Assembly: GCA_964547015.1 (NCBI GenBank)
Contig: CAZJKT010000002.1
Span: 3,109 to 67,108, forward strand
DNA length: 64,000 nt
DNA from: JAFGCN01 sp964547015
Lineage (GTDB): Archaea > Aenigmatarchaeota > Aenigmatarchaeia > QMZS01
Direction of reading: 5' to 3'
Shown here piece after piece: positions 43,540-52,021 of this stretch (position 1 is the first letter of the stretch; the number at the start of each line of letters is the position of its first letter). A program made the position numbers and the translations under genes. The notes under the pieces were generated by a model. That model saw only the letters and a list, made by a program, of their open reading frames with translations, ran no database searches and was not told where the DNA came from.

Positions 43540-44115
43540 CTAAAATACCAAAAACATTGTAAATGCAATCCCTGCCGCAACAATCCAAACAAGCTTATTA
43601 TACCTTAAAACCTTTGAGCCGTCAAGAGGGGGAACCGGAATAAGGTTGAATAGCGCCAGCCAGATATTTATCCTTGCGGCCATTAAAAGAGTATTGCTTG
43701 TCCCCCCAAAAGCAAAATAGGCTATAAACAAAACGGCGCCCAAGACAAGGTTTACAGCTATCCCCGCAATTGAAATCCTAAGCATTATAGAATCCAGCCT
43801 CTCGCGAGTTCCCGTAAATATACCCCTCTGCCTTATGACAACCGCTCCGGGAGCCGCAAAAAGAAACCCGAAAAGAGACGAGGCAACCGCAATCAGAATT
43901 CCCGTGGGCCACATTTCATAATTTGCCTTAAACCCGTATTTTCTTGCGGCCTGCCGATGGCCAAATTCATGGGACAGAAAAGAAACCGCAACAATGAAAA
44001 GATACATCAGCATTAGGCTGACGGCAGGGATTCCGACCCCTTCAAACAGAAACATAAATGCCGCACTCAGGGCAATCCACGACAACAAAATATCATTAAT
44101 TTCCTGCCTCTCCAT
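43540..44115 (-). CDS. M50-family membrane metalloprotease, short
   Basis: A 191-residue protein with SHEFGHRQAARKYG (HExxH-type zinc motif, HEFGH) near residue 55 and NLIPVPPLDGSKVL near 160, the second site-2 protease signature. Five or six membrane helices. ATG at 44115 was chosen over one at 44133, which would shorten the divergent promoter region. It is a rhomboid-unlike intramembrane protease; target unknown. Confidence 0.9.
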   Translation of the reverse strand: MERQEINDILLSWIALSAAFMFLFEGVGIPAVSLMLMYLFIVAVSFLSHEFGHRQAARKYGFKANYEMWPTGILIAVASSLFGFLFAAPGAVVIRQRGIFTGTRERLDSIMLRISIAGIAVNLVLGAVLFIAYFAFGGTSNTLLMAARINIWLALFNLIPVPPLDGSKVLRYNKLVWIVAAGIAFTMFLVF

Positions 44116-44142
44116 AACTAAAATTATAATCATTGGTTAAAT

Positions 44143-45447
44143 ATGGATATTGGCGCGATAAGCTTCATTGCCTTTATTGTTGCGATGGGGCTTTTGGTTT
44201 ACTGGAAGCGCGACAAGGTCGAAATCCACGGGCCTGTTGTGATGGCGCGCACAAAAAAATTCAAAAAAGACATTGAATCCTTTGCCCTGAAATATCGCGG
44301 GTTCTGGAAGATATATTTTAGTATTGGGGTTATTGTAGCTATTCTTGCAGGGCTTTTGGGGACAGGCTATATGGTTTTCGAAACATATAATATTGTTTCA
44401 GGTAGCTCGGTCCCGACTTTAGGCTTGGTAATCCCCTATCCAAGCTCTGAGGTTTCAATAAGGCCGGGACTTGTAACCCTTCCCCCATGGATTTGGCTAA
44501 TCGCCATTATTATTCTCCTTATCCCACACGAGCTTTCCCACGGGCTTGCCCTTGCAATGAACAAACTAAAGATAAAATCCCTCGGCCTCATATCCTTCTT
44601 CATTATCCCCGGCGCATTTGTCGAGCCTGATGAAAAACAGCTCAAAAAAGCCAAACTTTGGAATAAGCTTCAGGTTTATTGCGCAGGAAGCTTCTCAAAC
44701 ATAGTTACCGCAATCCTGCTGATATTTGTGTTCCACGGCTTTATTGCCAGCTTCTATTCCCCTGCAGGAGCATACTATTTTATAGAAACCCGGGGGTTTG
44801 AATTGGAAAAATCGGATATTCTTGAGCTGAATAATCTCTCCTCCGAGTGGATTGAGGTTGTCTCTAAAAACGGGACATTTCTGACAAACGAGGCAACCCT
44901 AAACGCTACCCTGAATAAGACCTACATTTTGGCCACAAAAGACCTTCCCTCGCTTAGAGGGGGAATGCCCAGAGGCGGCGCAATTCTCAGCATTGACGGG
45001 GTAAAAACTATTGGCCCAAAGGAAATAGATTCTGAGCTATCGAAGAGGCTTCCCGGAGAAACAATCCTTGTAGAGACAAGTTCAGGGGCCTATAATATAA
45101 CTCTTGCGGACAGGAACGGAACAGGATATATCGGGATAAATATTGATAAAGGCAGCTGGATTTTTGGCGCGCTAAACCCGACAAATCGGCAATATTATGA
45201 GGTTAAAGAAGGCCGAAGTGAGCAGACAGCAAAATCCTTAGGCCTGCTCTTGTCCCTCACAATTGCAATATGCCTCGGCGTTGCAATATTTAACATGTTT
45301 CCGATGAAGCCCCTTGACGGGGGGCATGTCATTGATGCGATTTTTGGGCAGAAAGCGGCAAAATACAGCAGTATCGCAATATTTATCATGGTTCTTTTAA
45401 GCTTGGGGGCCGCTTTGCTTATAAATTTTGGAATTATGATTTTTTAG
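44143..45447 (+). CDS. M50-family membrane metalloprotease with PDZ-like domain
   Basis: A 434-residue site-2 protease. HELSHGLALAMNK near residue 128 binds zinc and NMFPMKPLDGGHVIDAIFG near 384-402 is the second catalytic motif; a PDZ-like region lies between, about residues 215-330. It is divergent from the short M50 protease. Possibly a sheddase for membrane-anchored surface proteins. Confidence 0.93.
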   Translation: MDIGAISFIAFIVAMGLLVYWKRDKVEIHGPVVMARTKKFKKDIESFALKYRGFWKIYFSIGVIVAILAGLLGTGYMVFETYNIVSGSSVPTLGLVIPYPSSEVSIRPGLVTLPPWIWLIAIIILLIPHELSHGLALAMNKLKIKSLGLISFFIIPGAFVEPDEKQLKKAKLWNKLQVYCAGSFSNIVTAILLIFVFHGFIASFYSPAGAYYFIETRGFELEKSDILELNNLSSEWIEVVSKNGTFLTNEATLNATLNKTYILATKDLPSLRGGMPRGGAILSIDGVKTIGPKEIDSELSKRLPGETILVETSSGAYNITLADRNGTGYIGINIDKGSWIFGALNPTNRQYYEVKEGRSEQTAKSLGLLLSLTIAICLGVAIFNMFPMKPLDGGHVIDAIFGQKAAKYSSIAIFIMVLLSLGAALLINFGIMIF

Positions 45448-45556
45448 CTTACCAGTCATTCTTTTGCTCAATTGACTGATTTGGCAATATTAGCTCCGGA
45501 TTAACCTGTGTATATCTTATAACCAAAATCAGCCCAAAACTAATCTCCGGATTAAT

Positions 45557-46012
45557 CTACCTCATCAAAAGCTCGGCCTTCTCATGCTTGTATTTCCAGC
45601 CTTCGGGAAGGGCCCCTTTTCGGACATAATATTTTCCAAGGCGCCTGACTTTGGACTCGGTAAGCTGGAGCGCCCTTTTGTTGTGGTAGTCCATCTTATT
45701 ATCCAAAAGGTGCTTTCTTAATTTTACCGCCTTTTTCATAAGGTTCATAATATCTTCGGGGTATTCGTCTTTTTGTCCCTCTGTCTCAAGGATACTTTTG
45801 AGCCTTTTGCCTGTTGTAAGCTTGATTGATGCAACTCCATACGCATCCCTCAAAATCTGGCCTATTTCCGCCATTTTTTTGCCGCTCTCCCTTAATTCAA
45901 CAGCCTTTTTAGCCACATCTTTTTCTCCAAGGGTTTGCCAGTCAGGGGCCTTATTTCTGTATATTTTTTTAGAGCCGCTTTGCCCCTTCTTTCTTGCATA
46001 CATTCGAGCCAT
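45557..46012 (-). CDS. rps15: Small ribosomal subunit protein S15
   Basis: A 151-residue archaeal/eukaryal-type S15 (S13e). It has MYARKKGQSGSKK, the archaeal extension, IGQILRDAYGVASIKLTTGK near 55-75 and LRKHLLDNKMDYHNKRALQL near 105, then the basic C-terminal helix. The Met at 46012 is used, since an alternative at 46027 only adds five residues. Confidence 0.96.
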   Translation of the reverse strand: MARMYARKKGQSGSKKIYRNKAPDWQTLGEKDVAKKAVELRESGKKMAEIGQILRDAYGVASIKLTTGKRLKSILETEGQKDEYPEDIMNLMKKAVKLRKHLLDNKMDYHNKRALQLTESKVRRLGKYYVRKGALPEGWKYKHEKAELLMR

Positions 46013-46169
46013 AAAATAGATGAGCAAAAATATAAGTTATTGGTTTATTTGGTTTGATTTATAGCAATAAAGGTTATTTAACCCCAATCCGCCAAATAAT
46101 TAGGCCCAAACCGGGCAAGCTGTCAGAAATTGCCTAAAAAATGCCTAAAAAAGCTTAACATCCCATATT

Positions 46170-47450
46170 ATGGGGCGAATATATTCAACTGAGGCCAAAA
46201 ACCATTCGGATAAGGAAATTACCCTAAACGGATGGGTAGATACTATAAGAGCCCTTGGAAAAATCAGCTTCGTCATCATAAGGGACCGATGCGGCAAAAT
46301 CCAGGCGGTAGCAAAGGCCGACTCACCTGTATTTGAGAAGATAAAGGGCCTTTCCCGGGAAGATGTGATTGAGGCCAAAGGGACAGTAAAGCTCAACGAA
46401 AATGCGGCGGGCGGCGCGGAAGTCCTTCTCTCCTCAATAGATATCCTAAACAAGTCCGAGCCCATACCCATTGAATTCTCGGGCAAAATAGAGACCAGCC
46501 TGTCAAAAAGGCTTGATTACCGCTACATTGACCTAAGAAACCCCCAAAACAGGCTTATTTTTGAAATTAAGTCGAAAATCACAGGGCTTTTTTGCGAATT
46601 CCTCCACAAGCAGGGCTTCATTGAGATGCACACACCAAAAATCGTCTCTTTAGGGGCAGAGGGGGGAAGCGAGCAGTTCCCTATCCTCTACTATGACAAG
46701 GAGGGCTACCTTGCCCAAAGCCCGCAACTCTACAAGCAGTTAATGCAGGGGGCGGGATTTGAAAAAGTCTTTGAAATCGGTCCGGTTTATCGCGCTGAAA
46801 AAAGCCACACCGTCCGCCATATTTCCGAGTATTGGGGCCTTGACTGCGAAATCTCATTTATCAAAAGCTATGAAGAAGTCATGGACCTTCTTGAAGCCGT
46901 AATCAGGTTTGCCCTCGACCGCCTGAAAGCCGAAAATATGGAGGATATCAAGTCTTTCGGAGTTGATTTCCCAAAATACAGCACGCCTTTCCCAAGGCTC
47001 ACCCTTGAAGAAGCATTCAGCCTTATAGGCCGCCCTGCAAGCGACCCGACTCCTGAGGAAGAAAAATTGATAAGCCAGAAAATCCTTGAAAAATACGGCT
47101 CAGACTTCGCCTTCATCACACAGTACCCCGTCGAAGCAAGGCCTTTTTACACGCATAAAAACCCCAAAAACCCTCAGTTGACAGATTCCTTTGATGTTTT
47201 TTTCAGGGGGATTGAAATCACAACCGGCGGGCAAAGGGAACACAGGTCAGAATTTCTCGAACTCCAGGCCAAAGAAAAAAACATTTCCATAAGCTCACTT
47301 TCCTCATATATGGAAGCCTTTAAGTACGGCATGCCGCCTCACGGGGGTTTCGGGCTTGGAATAGAGCGGTTTGTAATGCAGCTTTTGGGAATTGAAAACA
47401 TCAGGGAAGCCGTCCTTTTCCCAAGGGACACCGAACGGCTGACACCTTAG
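46170..47450 (+). CDS. aspS: Aspartyl-tRNA synthetase (possibly non-discriminating)
   Basis: A 426-residue class II enzyme. The N-terminal OB domain with ITLNGWVDTIRALGKISFVI is followed by the catalytic core: motif 2 GPVYRAEKSHTVRHISEYWG near 208-227 and motif 3 GFGLGIERFVMQLLG near 392-406. The RHISEYWGLDCEIS segment, together with no separate AsnRS here, leaves open that it also makes Asp-tRNA-Asn. It is divergent from rps15. Confidence 0.95.
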   Translation: MGRIYSTEAKNHSDKEITLNGWVDTIRALGKISFVIIRDRCGKIQAVAKADSPVFEKIKGLSREDVIEAKGTVKLNENAAGGAEVLLSSIDILNKSEPIPIEFSGKIETSLSKRLDYRYIDLRNPQNRLIFEIKSKITGLFCEFLHKQGFIEMHTPKIVSLGAEGGSEQFPILYYDKEGYLAQSPQLYKQLMQGAGFEKVFEIGPVYRAEKSHTVRHISEYWGLDCEISFIKSYEEVMDLLEAVIRFALDRLKAENMEDIKSFGVDFPKYSTPFPRLTLEEAFSLIGRPASDPTPEEEKLISQKILEKYGSDFAFITQYPVEARPFYTHKNPKNPQLTDSFDVFFRGIEITTGGQREHRSEFLELQAKEKNISISSLSSYMEAFKYGMPPHGGFGLGIERFVMQLLGIENIREAVLFPRDTERLTP

Positions 47451-47504
47451 GAGCAAATCCGCTAAAAAGTATTAATAGTAAAAATATTAAATATAGTATA
47501 GGTT

Positions 47505-48821
47505 ATGCCTAAAAAAACTCAAAATGATAAAAAAATTGTTGGAAAGAATCCGGCCGAAAAAGAAAAAAACCCTGAGAGAGAGAATAAAGGCAAAATTGCG
47601 AAACCTAAGGCGCAAAAAGTAGCCGCCCCAAAACCCGCCGCAAAGGCAAAAAAGCCCCTTTCACCTAAGCAGAAAGAGGCTGTTAAGAAAAAGATTTTTG
47701 AAAAAGCCGAAACCTTCAAAAAAGAAATCCTAAAGCGCTACAAGGACCTTATAAAAACGGTATTTGTATTCGGCTCTTACTTAAGGAACGACTTTACCGC
47801 AGAAAGCGATCTCGATGTGCTTATCCTTTTAGATGACACAAAAATGCTTATTACCCCGGAATTCAAAAACAAGATAACCCAGGATGCCTACCAGATCGCA
47901 AAAAACACAGATCCTCTTTTGCATGTCCAGCCTGCATGGACAGTAACAGAATTCTGGGACATGGTCAGGCTATCCCATCCCCTTTTGCACACTGTCCTTA
48001 GGGACGGCTGGGCGCTCTACGACGAGGGTTTCTTCATACCTATGAAAAAGCTTCTTGAAAGGGGAAAAATCCCCGCAAGCCTTGAGGCAATTGAGCTTTT
48101 GATGGCCTCGGCCCCCCAAAAAATTGAAAGGGCGCGAAGCGTAAAGCTCTACCAGATATCCGAGGACTGCTACGGGGCAATGCTTAACTCAAGCCAGGCT
48201 GTCCTGATGTACTTAGGCAAGCCCGTTCCGGACCCTAAAAACACCCCGCAGGCAGTAAAAGATTACCTTGTTGACACAAAGCTCTTGCCCCTAAAATACT
48301 TCAAAATGCTTCAGGATGTGATAAAGCTCAGAAAAGACATTGAGCATAAGCATGTTAAAGATATTCGCGGAGCGGAAGTTGACCTGTGGATGAAAAAAGC
48401 GGAAGACTACTCAAACAAAATGCGCTCAATCTATCAGGGGCTGCAAAACCAAAAGAAAATGGCAATAATTGACAGGAATTACGAAATTCTGTTAAAGTCC
48501 ACCATATACACACTCAAGAAAATGGAAAAGTTGCCCCCAGACCCGAAAAACCTCCCTATGGCAATAAAGAATCACCTTATTAACAAAAATTACCTGCCAA
48601 AAAGCTACCTTGAAACTTTCAATAAAGTTGTCGGGATGAAAAAAGCCGCTGAGGAAGACCTCTCAAAAATCACGGAAAGGGATGTTGAGCTTACCCGAAG
48701 CTATGTAAAGAAATTTGTTGACATCCTCGACCAGATGGCAAAAATGGAGGGAGCTTCAGCCGCCCAAGCGCCCCCTATCCCTATTCCAAAAAAACCTGCA
48801 AGCCGCAAGGCAAAGAAATGA
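47505..48821 (+). CDS. MNT-type nucleotidyltransferase fused to HEPN-like helical domains
   Basis: A 438-residue protein. Residues 1-65 are a Lys/Pro/Ala-rich basic extension like a nucleic-acid-binding tail. The nucleotidyltransferase signature FGSYLRNDFTAESDLDVLI with its Asp pair is near 87-105. Downstream are two helical repeats, each with LMASAPQKIERARSVKLYQI or an equivalent and PDPKNTPQAVKDYLV / PDPKNLPMAIKNHLI. The first contains RKDIEH, which fits the HEPN R-x4-H motif. MNT and HEPN proteins are usually separate partners of toxin-antitoxin systems; here they are joined, with a further degenerate copy. Confidence 0.75.
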   Translation: MPKKTQNDKKIVGKNPAEKEKNPERENKGKIAKPKAQKVAAPKPAAKAKKPLSPKQKEAVKKKIFEKAETFKKEILKRYKDLIKTVFVFGSYLRNDFTAESDLDVLILLDDTKMLITPEFKNKITQDAYQIAKNTDPLLHVQPAWTVTEFWDMVRLSHPLLHTVLRDGWALYDEGFFIPMKKLLERGKIPASLEAIELLMASAPQKIERARSVKLYQISEDCYGAMLNSSQAVLMYLGKPVPDPKNTPQAVKDYLVDTKLLPLKYFKMLQDVIKLRKDIEHKHVKDIRGAEVDLWMKKAEDYSNKMRSIYQGLQNQKKMAIIDRNYEILLKSTIYTLKKMEKLPPDPKNLPMAIKNHLINKNYLPKSYLETFNKVVGMKKAAEEDLSKITERDVELTRSYVKKFVDILDQMAKMEGASAAQAPPIPIPKKPASRKAKK

Positions 48822-48868
48822 AATAATCCCTGTTTTCCAATTTTACAGAAATAATGAGCGAGGTTTAT

Positions 48869-49061
48869 GGACCCACTGGGAGTTGATTCCAGAACCCTTT
48901 CCGTTTTGGGGTTCAGACCTTTTTGGCCAATTTACCGGAAAAGGGTTGACCCAGAGTCTCCGCCATTTTCGAAGAATCTTTTTCTTTTGGGGTGAAGGCC
49001 TTTTCTTCAAAAGAAAAGGGATTCATGCGAAGGCGGCGTGTTGCCATTGCACCATGGGCCC
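48869..49061 (-). tRNA. tRNA-Ala(CGC) with an anticodon-loop and a T-loop intron
   Basis: Minus strand. Exon 1 (49061-49026) has acceptor GGGCCCA, D arm, CCGCC and TTCGCA. Intron 1 (49025-48966, 60 nt). Exon 2 (48965-48949) has T38, GGCGG, AGACT, CTGGG and T54. Intron 2 (48948-48887, 62 nt). Exon 3 (48886-48869) has TCAACT, CCCAG and TGGGTCC. The acceptor pairs fully and holds a G3-U70 wobble, the alanine identity element, and A73. Intron 1 lies at 37/38 with TTCG pairing CGAA (bulges CA|T, AA|T). Intron 2 lies at 54/55 with CTGG pairing CTGG and AACCCTTT pairing AAAGGGTT. Confidence 0.86.
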
Positions 49062-49174
49062 ATATATTATTAATGAAAATAACTACTTGAGCCTAAATTT
49101 TGGACCTGAAGAACACCCACTCTCAATCAATCAAAGCGGAGTGGAATTAACTTTTAAAAACAACCTTTTAAATT

Positions 49175-49957
49175 ATGGACGAATTATCAAGCCTCGAAAA
49201 AGAAATTGAAAATACACAGGTAATCCTGCTTGCCGGCGGACGTGCAAAAAGGATGGGCACAATAGACAAGCCAAAGGCCCTTTTGGAAATCAACGGAAGC
49301 ACTCTTCTGGACGAAACCCTAAAATATCTCACAAGCTGCGGATTCAAAGACTTTCGGTTTTTAATAGGCTACAAGGCTGAAGAAATAAAAAGCCATGTCG
49401 GTGACGGCTCAAAGTACGGAATAAAGGCAACCTATTCTGTTGAGCCCGAAACAATTAAGGGGAGGGCAAAGGCTATGAAATATGCTCTTGAAAACGGAAA
49501 AATAGACAAGACTAGGCGGGCATTAATATGCTTCCCCGACGACCTCTTCCTTGACCGAAGGCTTCCTATAAGGCTTTTGCTGCAGCACCTTCAGGGCGCG
49601 GAAGAGAAAGGAACCCTTGTAACTTTCTTATTAACTTCCGGCACAAATTACCCTTACGGAGTTGCCGAGCTAAACTCAGACATGCAAATAACAAAGTTTA
49701 TTGAAAAGCCGTTTATCCCGCAATACACAAGCACCGGCCAGTATATTATGGAGCCGGAAGTTTTTGGCAGAATTGAAAAAGAAATACAGCTTGAATCCAA
49801 AGAAAGCCCCGAGCTTGAGCACAATATTCTGCCAAGCCTCGCCTCTGAAGGAAGGATTCAGGGAATGGTTGTCCCCTCTTCAGTCTGGCACTCGGTCAAT
49901 ACCATGAAAGAAAAGGAGTCGGCAGAAAAAATGCTTGCAAAAAGAAAAGGGCTTTAA
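49175..49957 (+). CDS. Sugar-1-phosphate nucleotidyltransferase
   Basis: A 260-residue NTP-transferase. LLAGGRAKRMGTIDKPKALL near residue 20-38 is the activating-nucleotide motif, FPDDLFLDRR near 121 holds the metal site, and FIEKPFIPQYTSTGQYIMEP near 180 is the sugar-binding region. It makes a nucleotide sugar for the glycosyltransferases, for example in the 35-43 kb cluster. Substrate not assigned. Confidence 0.88.
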   Translation: MDELSSLEKEIENTQVILLAGGRAKRMGTIDKPKALLEINGSTLLDETLKYLTSCGFKDFRFLIGYKAEEIKSHVGDGSKYGIKATYSVEPETIKGRAKAMKYALENGKIDKTRRALICFPDDLFLDRRLPIRLLLQHLQGAEEKGTLVTFLLTSGTNYPYGVAELNSDMQITKFIEKPFIPQYTSTGQYIMEPEVFGRIEKEIQLESKESPELEHNILPSLASEGRIQGMVVPSSVWHSVNTMKEKESAEKMLAKRKGL

Positions 49958-49988
49958 TAAAGAGCTTTAATTAAATTCCAATCTTTTT

Positions 49989-50660
49989 ATGAAAGCGGCC
50001 CGCCTCTCCTCAAACTCAAAACATTTAGACGAGCTTTTGGGCGGCGGGATTGAAAATGGCGTGGTTACAAATTTCTACGGCCCGGCAGGTTCGGGAAAGA
50101 CAAACCTGTGCCTGCTTTTTGCGCTTTCGGCCCTAAAAAGCGGAAAAGTTGCCTATGTTGACACAGAAAACGGATTTTCCACCGAAAGGTTTTTTCAGAT
50201 GGGCGGAAGCGAAGAAGACCTCAAAAATATAATCTATGAAAACCCGGGAAATTTTTCCGAGCAGGAAAAGTCCATCCAAAAGCTCAAAAAAATGGATGTT
50301 CGCCTGATTGTTGTCGATTCTTTTGTGTCCCTTTACCGGCTTGCCCTCTCCGATGAGAATGCAACAGAAGTCAACAAAAACCTTGCAAACCAGCTTGCCC
50401 TACTCTCTCAGCTCGCAAAGGAAAAAGATGCGCCCGCAATTATAACCAATCAAGTCTACAGCGTCAACTCAAACGAAATTGAGCTTTCGGGGCGGGATGT
50501 TGTAAAATACTGGAGCAAGTGCCTTGTTGAGCTTAAAAAAGTGGATGAGAACCGCAGGGTGGCAATATTGAGGCGGCACCGAAGCCTGCCTGAGGGCAAA
50601 AAGCTGGAGTTTGAATTAACCGCGACAGGAATTGAAAAAGCGAAGTTCAAGATATTCTAA
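49989..50660 (+). CDS. radB: DNA repair and recombination protein RadB
   Basis: A 223-residue RecA-like ATPase without the N-terminal helix-hairpin-helix region. Walker A is GPAGSGKTNLC near residues 33-43, Walker B is RLIVVDS near 107, and the end has LRRHRSLPEGKKLEFELTATG. RadB assists RadA in strand exchange. Only euryarchaeal-type and related archaea have it. Confidence 0.93.
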   Translation: MKAARLSSNSKHLDELLGGGIENGVVTNFYGPAGSGKTNLCLLFALSALKSGKVAYVDTENGFSTERFFQMGGSEEDLKNIIYENPGNFSEQEKSIQKLKKMDVRLIVVDSFVSLYRLALSDENATEVNKNLANQLALLSQLAKEKDAPAIITNQVYSVNSNEIELSGRDVVKYWSKCLVELKKVDENRRVAILRRHRSLPEGKKLEFELTATGIEKAKFKIF

Positions 50661-50938
50661 AAATTCAGTAAAGATGCAGATTCCCTCCCCCCAACAGTAT
50701 TTAGGTGTTCGCTGATTAAAATATAATAGTATCTGACTTCGCCCCTAACCCCTGCATATTCAAGATATATCTCCTTGTATTCTGGATTAAGCAACATTTC
50801 ATCCAGCAGCCTCTCAACAGATAACAAGCGTTTCCTTGCTTCTATAGGGTCTTCTCTCCAACCGCCCCTTACCCTGTCCATAAGGATACCTATCCTTTCG
50901 GGGGGTGGAAGTGGCTTATATCCTAAATCGTAACTCAT
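50657..50938 (-). CDS. Small hypothetical protein
   Basis: A 93-residue protein starting MSYDLGYKPLPPPERIGILM, with an Arg/Glu-rich helical middle (EARKRLLSVERLLDEMLL). Not recognised. Its stop codon overlaps the radB stop region by four bases, in convergent arrangement. An in-frame TTG at 50944 would add two residues. Confidence 0.45.
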   Translation of the reverse strand: MSYDLGYKPLPPPERIGILMDRVRGGWREDPIEARKRLLSVERLLDEMLLNPEYKEIYLEYAGVRGEVRYYYILISEHLNTVGGRESASLLNF

Positions 50939-50986
50939 AAGCAATATACATTTAATTTAATGAAAATTGGCCATAATTCCTATATT

Positions 50987-51538
50987 CTACTCAAAAGACT
51001 TTACTTCATCAAATCCGCGACGAACCATCTCCAGATTCTTTTCTACAATCGGGCCGCCATACTTCTTGGAAAAAAGCCCCTCTGTAATCTTTAGCAGAGT
51101 ATCTATCCTCACAGCCTTGCTTACCCGGGCAAACGAACCGACCATTACAGTATTTGGAACCGCCTTTTGGAGAATATCATAGGAAATTGAGGTTGCATCA
51201 ACCGAAAAATTTTTCCTGAAATGGCTTTTAGGCTCTTTTGAGTTAACTATCCCTATAGCGTCTTTCATTGTTATAAGGCTTAGCAGAGTGCTGTCGAGAA
51301 CAACCACATAATCAGGGTTCAGAATTGGCTCGTGCGTCCTTATTTCCTTGTTTGAAATCCTTACAAAAGCCCTCGTAGGGGCGCCCCTTCTCTCAGGGCC
51401 ATATTCCGGAAAGGCCTGGGCAAATTTTCCTTCCATCAGCGCAGCCTGAGCAACCAATTCTCCGGCAGTCTTGGCTCCCTGCCCTCCCCGGCCATATATC
51501 ACCACCTCTACAATTCCACTATCTTTTTTATCAGGCAT
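50987..51538 (-). CDS. porG: 2-oxoacid:ferredoxin oxidoreductase gamma subunit
   Basis: A 183-residue PorG-type domain starting with VEVVIYGRGGQGAKTAGELV near residues 10-30 and AQAFPEYGPERRGAPTRAFV near 38-58, then THEPILNPDYVVVLD. Normally this subunit works with alpha, beta and delta chains in pyruvate or 2-oxoacid oxidation. None of the other subunits lies in this window, so they are encoded elsewhere or absent. It is followed by aIF5A on the same strand. Confidence 0.9.
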   Translation of the reverse strand: MPDKKDSGIVEVVIYGRGGQGAKTAGELVAQAALMEGKFAQAFPEYGPERRGAPTRAFVRISNKEIRTHEPILNPDYVVVLDSTLLSLITMKDAIGIVNSKEPKSHFRKNFSVDATSISYDILQKAVPNTVMVGSFARVSKAVRIDTLLKITEGLFSKKYGGPIVEKNLEMVRRGFDEVKSFE

Positions 51539-51544
51539 GATTAC

Positions 51545-51913
51545 CTATTTGTCGGGGAAACCTCGCCTCCCCTCCACTTCAATATAAAGCACCTCTTCCC
51601 CCTCGGAGAACTCCCTGTCTCCCGGAACGGAAAGGTCAAACATCTCATAAGACTCCAAATCCATAAGCTGGACAATATCTCCCTGAACGCTTACGACCTG
51701 AGCCTTTTTTTTCAAAATCATTGGTATATGAATGCTTCCTGTAACCGGCTTTACAATACTCCTCTTTTTCCGGTCAAAAAGCCCGATAACTTCAATTCTT
51801 GCCTTGGCTTCGCCATGCTTTCCCGGCTTTGATTTAACTAAATCGAGGATTTTGCATGCCTCTCCGTCAATCATAACATAGCTCCCAACCCTTAAATCTC
51901 TCATCTCAGCCAT
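51545..51913 (-). CDS. eif5a: Translation factor aIF5A
   Basis: A 122-residue protein of two beta-barrel domains. The modified-Lys loop is SKPGKHGEAKARIEVIGLF near residues 28-46, where the Lys of PGKHG is the hypusine/deoxyhypusine site. The OB-like C-terminal domain follows. It ends six bases before the porG start, so the two genes are likely co-transcribed. Confidence 0.97.
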   Translation of the reverse strand: MAEMRDLRVGSYVMIDGEACKILDLVKSKPGKHGEAKARIEVIGLFDRKKRSIVKPVTGSIHIPMILKKKAQVVSVQGDIVQLMDLESYEMFDLSVPGDREFSEGEEVLYIEVEGRRGFPDK

Positions 51914-52021
51914 ATCTAGATTAGTTTTTTAAGAATTAATAGGTATTTGGGGGGTAATTTAATACTTGAGGCGATAGCAAGCTGCAATTGTGTGGGCTTA
52001 AATTAAAGCAGCATATACAAT

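Noticed and set aside
45490..45556. Repeated CTCCGGATTAA near the M50 gene end
   Set aside because: Two copies of about eleven bases are too short to call a repeat element.
48715..49209. Open frame on the plus strand across the tRNA-Ala gene
   Set aside because: It overlaps the end of the NTase-HEPN gene and the tRNA-Ala on the other strand, and its composition is that of shadow reading.
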